Positions 36,661-46,980 of a DNA stretch of 64,000 nt are shown here, in pieces. Positions within the stretch are counted from its first letter, which is position 1. Each line of letters opens with the position of its first letter. This DNA is from Pseudoscleropodium purum (taxonomy: Eukaryota > Streptophyta > Bryopsida > Hypnales > Brachytheciaceae), in contig OZ017800.1 in NCBI GenBank assembly GCA_963969395.1, forward strand, positions 19,438,479 through 19,502,478. The letters run 5' to 3'. The translations under genes were made by a program, and so were the position numbers. The notes below the pieces were generated by a model. The model ran no database searches and had not been told where the DNA came from. It saw only the letters and a program-made list of their open reading frames with translations.

Positions 36661-37867
36661 GCGTTGATGACTGTAAACGTTTATTTACCCACCCTTAGTA
36701 AATAATCAAGTATAACTAGGTTTTGAATTTGTTCTATCTGATGGGTGTTCTAATGTTGGTCCATTGTGCCTTCCAAGCAATGAATCTTTGTATAATTCCT
36801 ACTCCTATGATTTTAGGAAGTCTTTTACTTCTTAACCCTTAACTATAGATGCTCAATTACTAGTCTTAGAGTTTCTAATCTACTTCCTTATAGATTTTAG
36901 AGTTCTAAGCTTTTTCTAAATGATTACTATTTTTAGACAATTGAATTTTATTTTCTTGTAAATTCTAGTTTTTCCTATCCATATTGATAAAGAACTCTAA
37001 ATTTGAACTTTTTTAGTGAAAGTTACAAAGGGATGAAGTTTGATCGTTAATTGGTACTTCAAACTTCATCCATGGTTTTCTACCAATTTACAATTCAAAA
37101 TTAATTTTTTTTTTCGACTTCTAATTTTTAGATTTTTCACCCTATCTAAGTTTTCATTCTTGTTCCTCTTGAATGAAGTTGACTAATTTTCATCCAATTG
37201 GACTCCTAAACTTCATCTATACCTATCTTACTTGTTTCAATTCTGATTTTTAAGTAGTATATGTTTTTGAAAATCACAAAGTATATCCTATAGGATTCTA
37301 ACTTCAAAATTCATTTAACTTTTAGTCCTATAGGTCTCACTTGCTTCTAAGTCTCGACTCTACTTAATTTTCCTAATTAATGGAAAAAAGAAGGTTAGAA
37401 GAGTACCTTGAAGCTTGCTTCTTCAAAATGGTTTTCTTGAACCTCTTCAAAGTTCTCCGCTTAATCCATTTTTATTTTAGAATTTTTTTTATATTTTTAG
37501 AATTTTTATATTTTTGTTTTGTTTTTACTTCATAGTCAACATAAACTATTTTTTATTCTCCCAACCTTTGATTTCTACCTCTTTCTCCCTTCCAATGTTA
37601 TCTTATCCTATTAGAATTTTCTAATTATTGACTTGGACACTCTAGAATTTTCTAACAATTGACTTTCAATACTTTTGAATTTCTAACCCCTATTTTCTAT
37701 TTTTGTTGACTATTTGGGCATTTTTTCCTTAGTCAATGATTTTTTTGACTATTTTCTATTAACTTTCTTGTACCTCTCTATAAACCTCCCCTTCTACTAA
37801 TTCTCTCTTCTTCCCTCAACTTTCATTGTAATGCTTGTTTCAATGTGTTGAACAATTTCTAAAGTAT

Positions 37868-38215
37868 TTGAGAGCTTGAGAATTCACTATTCTCTTCTAC
37901 ACATTATTCTCCTCTCCTTTCTCAAATTTCTCATTCTCTCTTCCTTCCCCCTCTTAGTTTTCTTCACTCTCCCTTCATTTCTCCTTCTCTATCTTCACTC
38001 AATTCCTTCTTTGTACTCTCCTCCTCTCTCTTCACTTTGTACTCTCCCCCTCTCAACTCCCTTCACTATGTACTCTTTGTATTCTCCCTGTCTCAACTCC
38101 ATGTCTCACTTCCCCTCTCAACTTTGTACTCCCTTCTCTCTTCACTCACTTCTTTCTCTGTTTCTTTCCCCTTTCTTCACTCACTCCCCCCTCCTTCTCT
38201 GTTACTTATTTATTT
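37868..38215 (+). repeat. Long pyrimidine-rich tract
   Basis: About 350 bases are almost entirely C and T on the plus strand, with imperfect repeats such as CTTTGTACTCTCC, CTCTCAACTCC and TCTTCACTCAC. An open frame through it (37,876-38,283) is Leu/Ser/Phe/Pro-rich only because of composition, so I do not call a gene. Confidence 0.8.
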
Positions 38216-38525
38216 TTGTTTTTGTTTTTGTTTTAAATTTTATTTATTATTGTTTTAAAATAATTTTATTGTTTATGTTGTAAATTTTTTTCTTAAAACT
38301 CTCAATCCCTCCTACTTTGTCTTTTCTTCCTATACCCCTTATAATAAACTCAAAATTTGTATTTCTTCTCTAATATCACTTTGTACCTCTCTATCATCAC
38401 TCTGAACCTCTTTACTATCACCTAATTTGTTTCTCTTATTAAACAATTAGGCTACTAATTTTGTTTGCAATGACATTACTCAAACACATTGACTACTTTA
38501 ATTGGCTTAGCTATTGTACACAAAG

Positions 38526-38710
38526 CCAAAGCTTCATTGTGGTTTTAAAAACATGTACTAAATTCTCCCCAAATCTACTTGTATGAAATTAAAGCTTCGC
38601 CGTGGTACTAAATTCTCTCCACATCTATTTCCCATAAAGTTAGAGCTTCACCATGATACTAAATTCTCTCCAAATCTATTATCCATGAAGTCAAAGTTTT
38701 GTCGTTTGGA
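38526..38710 (+). repeat. 51-bp tandem repeat, 3-4 degenerate copies
   Basis: AGCTTC(G/A)(C/T)C(G/A)TG followed by GTACTAAATTCTCTCC recurs at about 38,531, 38,594, 38,645 and 38,696. Spacings are 63, 51 and 51. Copies two and three are the best preserved. Confidence 0.7.
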
Positions 38711-40347
38711 TCAAACTCAAGGCCAAAACCCGAGTTTACTTCTCAAACCAAAGTTAGTAGAACATAACAAAATGCTTCACACAAGTTAGTACATAATTTG
38801 TTAATACAAACTAAAAAACCCACATCCAAGTTAATACACAAAAAGTTAATGGTACAAATTTGCTAAAAACATGCACTAGAGGCCCCTTAAAGCAGCATCG
38901 CCTAGGTACGATGGGGATAAACTCTATGATTAGGACAACAATAATAAACTCAAACAGGTTAATACAACAAATTGTAACACTTGCAAAATACTTAACAAAT
39001 GTTGAAAGGATCCCAAGTCCTTCAAAGAGAACTTCAAAACAACAATATTTGAACTTGAAATACTCTAAAAACACACATTTACAACTTTGGCTCAAAATGG
39101 TGAGAAAGTCCACATAAATGGATCAACATGTTAGAATACCAAAATGAAACGACTACAAAGGGTGGTTTGAGAGAAGAAGGGGTGCCATTTTATAATCTTC
39201 TAAGGGTACCCACCTCCTCTCATTTTCTCATGGTAATCTTATCATTTAGGACTTTAACCTTAATTTTGACATTTTGACATTTTACGTTGGACTAATTTCT
39301 AACTTTTGGAGATTAACTCTAATTTACAAACGGATTGAACCATTGGCTTCCAAAGGCCATTTTTAATGCATTTAAACCTCCACCCCTTTTCCTTACACCA
39401 AAAATCCATTGAAAACTATCGTCAAGTTATTGGCTTAAAAGGGTTAAAACCCCATTTTTTGGAGGTTGATCTTTCTGAGAAAAATAACTATCCGTCTATT
39501 CCAAGTTCTTCAATAGATGTGAGGAAATAATAAAAGACCTAACTTAGACCACATTCCAACTTTGTATGCTCCTGGTATGCCGATCAACTCCACCGTATTT
39601 TTCAAATTCGAAGGTCCTCGAAGAATCTTGCCAATTTTGGATCTTTTGGCTATCAGAATGTCTTGAAACTTATTGAAGCATCTTAGTAATATAAAACAAG
39701 CTATTTGAATTTATAGTGAGATTTTACCACAACTTGGGTTATTTCTAAAGATTTCCCATTAGAGGTTAATGTGGTTGACCATCTAAAAAATCATTTATTG
39801 AGTATCAAAAAATTCTGAAACTTTTTGTGGAATCTCTCATTGAATTCCAAAAAAGATGTGTAAGCCCACTTATGGGCTCTACACAATTTTCAAGGAAGAA
39901 ATAAATTCTACTACCTCTTTTAGTTATCGGACTCAAAAGAATCTTTCACATGGAGAGGAATTTTGGCAAAGTAACTTTGTCGTTGACTTTCTAGTATGAT
40001 TTTAACCCTAGAACATCATCCTTTGACTATAGATACCCTTCAACAATTCTTCATGAGTTTCTTCAAACTGCAAACTAACAACTAGAGTTTCTATTAAAAA
40101 TTAAAATTGTATGGGAACTTGAAAGCTATCCGTGAATTGGTTTCTAGGACTCTTATCAAGTTCTTTTAGACCAATTTCATCCAAGTTTTACTATATGCAT
40201 GACAAGTTAAGCAATTTGGTAATTTTCCACTAAATAACTATAATTTATACAACTTATAGGTTTCTATTCTACTTATATTTAGAAATTGGTTTTAATTTAG
40301 GAAATACTCTACTTAGAATCGAATACTTATAATGACATGTGACATAC

Positions 40348-40682
40348 CTATTCTAGTTTTACATTCTTTTTTGGGCTTTTTGTATATAAAACTACACTCA
40401 AAGTAATAAAAAGAAAACACAAAAAAGAAAATAATGAGTCCCAAGTGATGAAATGGGGGCTCACAATGACTTCTAGAGAAGTGTTGTTGTTGATTAGAGG
40501 TGATGGCAGAGCGATGGGATCTCCATGGTTGGATTGGTCAATGCTCCTTTGTCTCCCCATGTTGTGTTCGATGAGGTGGTGATATCAATCCCTATTGAAT
40601 CCCATCCTACAACAGGTTTGATGAATCGCCAATTCGTTGTAGGTCCTCCTACATGAAAATAAGTTTGACCTCGTTGTTCCAT
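40348..40682 (-). other. Possible first coding sequence of the copia element (gag start)
   Basis: Two short minus-strand frames (40,494-40,682 and 40,348-40,560) follow the PBS leader. The first starts MEQRGQTYFHVGG and includes KPVVGWDSIGIDI. Position and orientation fit the beginning of gag, but no zinc knuckle or capsid motif was seen. Confidence 0.3.
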
Positions 40683-40919
40683 ATTATATAATTGGATAGA
40701 CCAACTATCTTTATGTACACATGTACATCTCTAACATTGTTGTCCATTTCAAAATATTGTATCTAATGGTCAAAAAAACAAAAAACGACTATTATATGGC
40801 AATGTGTGCCAACACATTTGAGTTGTAGTGGAGTAACCTCAACTCCTAACTTCTAGATAGAGATCTACAATGCTATTGTCACAAGTGTGCTCTAACTATT
40901 TTTGATCCTAATTCCTAAT

Positions 40920-40931
40920 GCTCTAATACCA
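40920..40931 (-). other. Primer-binding site of the copia element
   Basis: On the minus strand the 12 bases read TGGTATTAGAGC. This is one change from TGGTATCAGAGC, the initiator-Met tRNA complement used by many plant copia elements. It directly adjoins the inner end of the 5' LTR, which sets the LTR boundary. Confidence 0.85.
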
Positions 40932-41107
40932 TATAGAAAGTAATTGCATTCCAACAACAATAGCTTGCTTAAGCTAAAATCTAGAGAGAATTAACAAGGT
41001 TAATCTCACAAGTGTATATATATATATAGTTGGTCTTAACCTAAATCAATTAGCATGGATGATAAGCATTAATGAGATGAAACCCTAATGATCCAAAATT
41101 GCTAACA
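40932..41107 (-). repeat. 5' LTR of the copia element (176 bp)
   Basis: Read on the minus strand it starts TGTTAGCAATTTTGGATC and ends TTTCTATA, with CA changed to TA at the end. It aligns across its length with 32,408-32,577. Most differences are transitions, as expected for old methylated DNA. The substitution level was not computed. Confidence 0.9.
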
Positions 41108-41299
41108 ACAGTGTGAGAACTAAACTAGAGCTTGCTAGTTAAAGTAGTTAAAGTAAGGATTAGATAACAACCAAGAGTATTTTTCCAATACTACATCAAA
41201 GTATGAAAAGCACCAACTTAATCCTTCTTTAAGCCAATCCATACACTTGGCTTAGAAGTTCAATTGCTTGTTCAACTGCATGTTGATTTTATTATGTAT

Positions 41300-42260
41300 T
41301 TATTAACCCCTAAAGATCAAAACTGTGTTTTTTTGGCAACATAGTGATTTTGGACAGCTCATCGTGAATGGAGTTTTTATTTATTTTTGCTGAAATTTTC
41401 ACACAACGTGTGCCCAAAAAATAGATTTAAGGCCCAATAATTTTCATAACTTTTGACTACATGGTTCAAAAGTTATTGCATAATATGTAATGTTCAATGC
41501 TTGGTGGGCAGCCCAAAAATTTCTTAAAAAATCACTTTTTATGAAAATAAAAATTTGAAATTGATTTTTAGATTTATATGTATGTGGAAAGCTTTGAATC
41601 ATTCCATTTTGATTTATAAAGTGAAAGTTATGAGGTGTTCTAGTTTGCGGGTAGTTTTGGATTCCCTATTCAATAATAAACTTTAGAATCCTTTTTTAAC
41701 TCAATTTTAAATATTTTATTAAAAAAACAAAAACAGATAATTTAGATTTTTTATTACTACATTACAACAATTGGGATTGGAATTTTTCAATTTTATAATT
41801 AAATTCTTAACAATTTTAGTGTTTTGAATCATTTTATACTTCTTTCTACTTACTATTTTTTTCTTGTATGTTGTACAATTCCAAATGATCTAAAAAATTT
41901 TAAGCATGTAGCCAACTTTACTTGAAGAATGAATCCAAAGAGTAATTACCATTTTGAACATGTTTTCATACAAATGTGACCTTGTAAAGTGCAGCTGCTC
42001 GTATTTTCAAAGGGCCAAAAAAATGATTTTTGCCACTTCAAACATTAATATCTTGCAATTTACACCGTGGAAAATTCTGTAATTTTTTCCACATCTTTTC
42101 AAACTAGTTTACTACAAGATCCTATAGTTATATGTGTCCAAAATTTTTTTTCATTTAAAATTGGATGTTAGTATTAGAAATGACAGTTTTGGATTGGTTT
42201 TGGTGAAAACATAGTCTCTGACCTTGAGGGGATAATCCATCATATAAGGATAACTAAGCA
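41300..42260 (+). repeat. Dispersed repeat, unknown class
   Basis: Two parts recur in this window. About 42,030-42,175 matches 1-150 in inverted orientation. About 41,575-41,880 matches 59,050-59,300 directly, sharing ATGTGGAAAG, TTTGA(A/T)TCATTCCATTT, GTTTT/GTTTGCGGG-type text and TTTCTTTCTA/TCTTGTA. No protein motif was recognised. It may be an old retroelement or its LTR. Confidence 0.55.
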
Positions 42261-42679
42261 ATCCAATCTGACTATTTGATTTTTTCTTACTTCAATACAA
42301 AATCAAATTTAGAGCTAGGTTGAATGTAAGTGCTTCCCATAAATTGGTTTTGGACTTCATCAAGCCATAAAACAACCAATTTTTTTAATTCATCCTTTAT
42401 AGAATAAAAAATCTCTCCAACATAGGTGGGAAGGTGGGTTTTTCTTTGTATCATCAGCATGTATACCATTTTATTGAATTAGGATACTAGCATTTGTTTC
42501 AAAAAAGGTATTTCACTGAAATCTTTCTCATATTGTTTTGGTCTAGTAACTATTTATGGTCCAGACATTAGTTTTGGAGCTAACCCTTGATAAGGAAATT
42601 CACAAAAAATTTAAATTAAAAACAACAAAAAAACTTTCTCTTTTTTAAAATTTAAAATTTTTTAAATTTATTCTCTCCA

Positions 42680-43430
42680 TAGCTAGGGGTTCCCCTCAAC
42701 GCCGAGGAGAGACCAACTACAAAAGGAGAGTGATCATAATCTCAATGGAACAATGTCAATTAATTTCAAATGAATCCTAATTAATAACCAATTTTTTTCC
42801 TTAAAACCTAACGATGTTCAATAAGTAGCACATCAAGATGGTAAGTGCTCAATCTTCCTCTCAACACCAAGAGGTTCCAAGCAACAAGAAGGGAATCATT
42901 AATTAAATGACCATCTAATCAAAGATGAAAGAATCGAATCCCTAGGAGGTCCTACAAAAGGACAATAATCAACTAATCAACAATTTGGTGTAACTAAGCT
43001 CATTCCTTACAAAAATAATCCCTATCAACCAGATATTTTCTTACAAAATCTTAACAAATTTAATTACTAGCACATCAAGACAAATTTATAGGTACCTTTT
43101 ATTGGCCCCAAGAGGATCCACGCTACTACAAGATAGTGATCAATAAAAATGTAATTCAATGTAGCAAAGTTGTTCCACATATAATAAATTCCTATTAACA
43201 ATTTTTTTTTTATAAATTTAACAAATTCACTAACTTACAAAATCAAGATGGAAGTATTGGTACCCTCCCATTGACCTTGAAAAGATCTATGATGCTACAA
43301 GATAATGATCAACCAAAATAAAATTCATTGTGACAAAGATCATTAAATATAAAAATAATTCTTATCAACAATTTAAAAATATATATAAACAAGTTCAACA
43401 ACAATGCATTAAGAGAAAATTATTGGTATC
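42680..43430 (+). repeat. Degenerate satellite-like array, unit about 165 bp
   Basis: A composite unit recurs: CACATCAAGA(TGG), then a GGTACC..CC block with CCAAGAGG, then CTACAAGATA(G/A)TGATCAA, then a C(T/A)TATCAACAATTT block and AACAAATT(C/T)AA. The CATCAAGA-type word starts near 42,829, 43,071, 43,239 and 43,405; the last two spacings are about 165. Units are heavily diverged. The length range overlaps that of plant centromeric satellites, but that is only a similarity of size. Confidence 0.6.
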
Positions 43431-43431
43431 C

Positions 43432-43478
43432 TCCTATCAACTCCAAGAGTAAGTTGCTATCTCTTGGAGTTGATAGGA
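43432..43478. repeat. Perfect 18-bp hairpin with 11-base loop
   Basis: TCCTATCAACTCCAAGAG (43,432-43,449) is exactly complementary to 43,461-43,478, with loop TAAGTTGCTAT. It lies at the right end of the 165-bp array, and its left arm is part of an array unit (CCTCCTATCAACTCCAAGAG). The right arm is therefore a short local inversion of the same unit. No terminator-like U-tract follows. Confidence 0.9.
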
Positions 43479-43710
43479 TTAAGATTTCTAGTACTTCTTC
43501 AAATTTCTAAACTCAAAGTTCACATAATTCCCACTCACTACTCAAAGGCTCATAATCACAAGCTCACAAAAAATCATTTACACTAGAAGGCCTCCATAAT
43601 CTGTTTGCCCCATTTAAAAACTAATTTGTAAACTATATCGGTAGTTGGAATAAAGACTAGCTTGTTTTTGTAGCATTTAGGTAGTTTCTTTGGATAAATT
43701 ATACTATTAA

Positions 43711-43731
43711 AATAATAATAATAATAATAAA
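43711..43731 (+). repeat. AAT microsatellite
   Basis: About seven AAT/ATA trinucleotide units, slightly interrupted at the right end. Confidence 0.8.
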
Positions 43732-43849
43732 TAATATGACCAATGTATACACTTTTAACCCCTAAATGCCCTAGGGAACCAAAAGTGTCGTCACATAGTT
43801 TCAAGTGTAAATCAAAGTGTTGTAATTTTTGCATCCAATAACTGAATTC

Positions 43850-44110
43850 AATAAAACTTGTTGGAAAATTTGCACTCTCTATTTTGGTTTTTTTAGTAAA
43901 ATTTTCAGATCAATTCAATATTTTTTGATTTTTCGCCAATCGAAGTTCACATGTTCAATTTGAATTCACCAAATTGCAATTGATGGTGCAACTTTAGGGG
44001 CTTGTTTCTCGCTCATCTAATGTTCGTTTTCAATAAAATTTGTTGGACTATTTTTTCCTAGGAGTCTAATTATTGTGGTAAGATTTTCATGCCAATCCAA
44101 GTTGTTTTGA
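43850..44110 (+). repeat. Degenerate direct repeat, about 182 bp apart
   Basis: ATAAAACTTGTTGGAAAAT ... AGTAAAATTTTCAGATCAAT near 43,851 is echoed by ATAAAATTTGTTGGACTAT ... GGTAAGATTTTCATGCCAAT near 44,033. Only two units are visible. Confidence 0.5.
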
Positions 44111-46980
44111 ATGTTTGGGAGCAAGTCAAAGTTCAAAATCCCAAAATGACTGAAAATTGTTTTAGCGGAAGGAGGTTCATCCTCAATGTGTTTTTTGCAA
44201 CTTTTCTTGCTATTTTGACATTTCAAAGTCATTTTGCATACACAATGAATCAATTGATATGATATTTTTTTCACCAATGTATTTCTATGCTAATTTTGAA
44301 TCACTTTATAGTTTGGAGTATTTTCTTTTGAGTAGGATTAGAAATCAAATTTCACCTCCAAATGTGTTTCTAGGAAAATTTAAACATTCCTTTTTAACAC
44401 TAAAATATATTAATCTTGCAATCAATGTGGCCAAATAACTCCAAATTTTATTCATAGTATGTAAAATACACACACTATAAGATTGTATGGTTAAAATTCC
44501 TATACCTTAATGACATTTAGATCTATAACACTTCAAAAGCAATGACATTTTAAAACTCAAAAAGGTCTTGGGCCTTTAGGAGTTAAGAAGAAATTACCCT
44601 TAAAAGAAAAAGCGTAGAAATATTTACTATGGAGGAGAATTAGAAAAGTGTAGAATCTCAAGAAAATAGATACTTTGACATTTTAATTTGCAAAATATAG
44701 TTAAAAATAAAAAATAAAAAATAAATGTAGCAATGTGGGAGGACTTCATGGTGATTGAATTTCACCAAAAAAATGATTTGGAAACCATCTTCAATGGTCA
44801 AAAGTGCACATGCCAAAGAGCCCTATTAGTACACATGTGAAGGACATAAAATTATGTTTTTTAATTGCCCTTTGATAGATATATGTCCACCTAGTGTAGG
44901 AATAGACCACATAAATTCTAGCTCTAAATCATAAATTTTGGGTACCCACAATTATAAAAAAATCCTAAATTGCAAAGTGTGATAAATTATCTACATTTAA
45001 ATGTAAATGTAAAAAATAAGGGATCTAATTTCTATCAAGATAGACATCTTAAGACAAAGTTCAAGTTAATTGGGTACATGTTTCAAAAGTTATAGGGGTT
45101 AAACAACTTTGTTATTCCAAATGTGACTCCAAATAGAATATATAGGTCTTTCGTGCAATCAACCATATTGCAATATCCATCAGAACGTACGCTCTATATC
45201 TAAGAAAATCCTTAGCCTATTGTGTGCAATAGCCATCTTTGAAGCATATTCCATTGAAAAACTAATCCATGGACTACCTTATGCAATACCCCTCACAATG
45301 CATGCCCCATTTAAAAATTAATCCTTCAACTACCTTATGCAAGCCCCACCACAACTCATGCTCCATTTCTAAACTAATCTTTAGACTACTTTATACAATT
45401 TCCATTATGACTCATGTTCCATTTCTAAGCTAATCCCTTGACCACCTTGCAATACCCATTAAATGCATATTACATTCAAAAATTCATCCTTTGGATTTTA
45501 TTGCAATACTCTAAACCACAATAAATAAATAATCAAATTTTCCTATACATTTGTTCATTGCTAAAAAAAAAATGCAAAAAATAACAAATAAATCATACTT
45601 CTTCAAAGTTTAGGTGATATTGACATTGCACTCCTGTTCTTAAAACAATATTGGAAGTTATGATCTTGTAGAGTAATGTTTTTTGTAAACCCTAACTTAT
45701 CACACAATCTCATTGGATGGTTAACAAATCTAATTGCAATTTAATATTAGAGAAGCCTTGAATTTTGATTATTTGAGGAAATTAAGAAGGAAATGACTCC
45801 TTAATTTTGAATTGGAACCATATCCATCATTCATTTGAATTTTGAAATAGAAAAATCCACACCTCTGACTACATTGTCTTCTAAAAAATAAAAATGGTGG
45901 TTGCCAAAAGCATACCACATGGCATAAGATGAAGCCTCTTTGTTTAAATATAGATGACATTAGAGGAAGTGGATTTCAAAAGTGACGCCTTTTAATTCTT
46001 CTTCCACAAAAAGCCAAGTACATCTATTCTCCACCACTTTCCTACTACACGACAAATGTAACCTTGGGATTTATCCCACTTGAGTCAAGGAAAAGATGAT
46101 AAATAGACTACTTCATCACCTACCTCCATTCATGGGAGGATGAGTGAGGGGATCAATTCAAAGGGGGGGAGGTTTGGAATTTGGCAGGAATTTATACCAA
46201 TGTAATAGGCCTTACACCAAATCCTTGACAAAAAATAGGACAGAAAGGACGGAAAATCACCAAAAAACTTCAAATTAAAAAAAAAAAAATCTTCAATGAA
46301 ATTGCTAGACTGTGGATGAAAATAAAATTATGAATATGTGATAATGCCATATGATATTTTCTATCCAATATGTGGATGAATGTTGAAATTTAGAGCACCA
46401 CTGAAACTCATCTTCGTTACCAAATCCCAACAGTGAAGAGAATATATCGTCGTCAATTGAACTGAGAATCTTCCCGTCACCAGCTTCCGTCAAGCATCCG
46501 GGAAGTCAAACGAGTTTCTCGTTGGCAGCGACCAAGCTTAATTCTACAGGTGGCGAGGTTCGTTTTTGCTTCACAGTGACTGCGAATCTGGTTGTGCGAG
46601 ACTGTTTGTTGCAGCTTGCCGCGACATCCTCTCGCACCATAGACAAAGGATGAAGTTAAAGCTCGGGAGAATTTTTTTTTCGGTTTAAGTTCCCTAAATA
46701 CTCTGAAAACGAAGAATCTGCTTTGATATTAGCAAATTTCAAATATTTTTTTGGCAGTTTGGGGGGATTTTTGTAATACTTTTCCGAGTGTTCCTTGTTG
46801 GTTTTCGGTTGCTGCGCACAATTGAATGTGCACTCTGCATATGAGTGTGAAATTGAATCTTGAGAGGTTTCGGAGCGCAGAGATGATGTTTCGAATTTCC
46901 TGTCATGAGTGTGGCGAGCGTGCCGGGTCGTGAGTGAGTGAGTGGTGAGAGGGTGGGCGTTTTGAATCGAAAGAATCATC
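44111..46980. other. Intergenic DNA and upstream region of the MICU gene
   Basis: Apart from the 56-bp array, no gene is supported. From about 46,440 the composition becomes richer in G+C, up to the MICU start codon, consistent with promoter and 5' leader. No convincing TATA box was seen. Minus-strand frames at 46,305-46,493 and 46,656-47,267 overlap the gene and are treated as shadows. Confidence 0.5.
45168..45510 (+). repeat. 56-bp tandem array, six copies
   Basis: The anchor GCAA(T/G) or its variant falls at 45,170, 45,226, 45,283, 45,339, 45,395, 45,449 and 45,503, with spacings 56, 57, 56, 56, 54 and 54. A consensus segment is CATGCTCCATTTCTAAACTAA followed by a CTTAGACTACCT block. Copies three to five are the most alike. 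There are no unique spacers, so it is not CRISPR-like. Confidence 0.85.

Larger units (their letters stand above)
36760..40340. other. Non-coding interval inside the copia element
   Basis: Gag would be expected here on the minus strand, but nothing gag-like is readable. The interval holds a long pyrimidine tract (37,868-38,215) and a 51-bp tandem repeat (38,526-38,710). Elsewhere it is ordinary AT-rich DNA. The likeliest reading is an insertion or tandem expansion within the retroelement leader. Confidence 0.45.
32408..41107 (-). mobile_element. Copia-type LTR retrotransposon, complete but decayed
   Basis: Two short LTRs (32,408-32,577 and 40,932-41,107) flank a minus-strand copia polyprotein remnant. 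The tRNA-Met-type primer-binding site abuts the 5' LTR (40,920-40,931). Element order on the minus strand is 5' LTR, PBS, leader, possible gag start, a roughly 3.5 kb interval of odd composition, protease, integrase, RT, RNase H, 3' LTR. Integrase before RT defines copia. The 8.7 kb total is long for copia, so the 36,760-40,340 interval probably includes nested or expanded DNA. Flanking pentamers (GCGAT left, ACAGT right) do not match, so no target duplication is visible. Confidence 0.85.

Noticed and set aside
37876..38283. 135-codon open frame
   Set aside because: It is a by-product of the C/T tract; the protein is low-complexity Leu/Ser/Phe/Pro.
45168..45510. CRISPR array
   Set aside because: The repeats are contiguous and degenerate with no unique spacers, and this is eukaryotic DNA.
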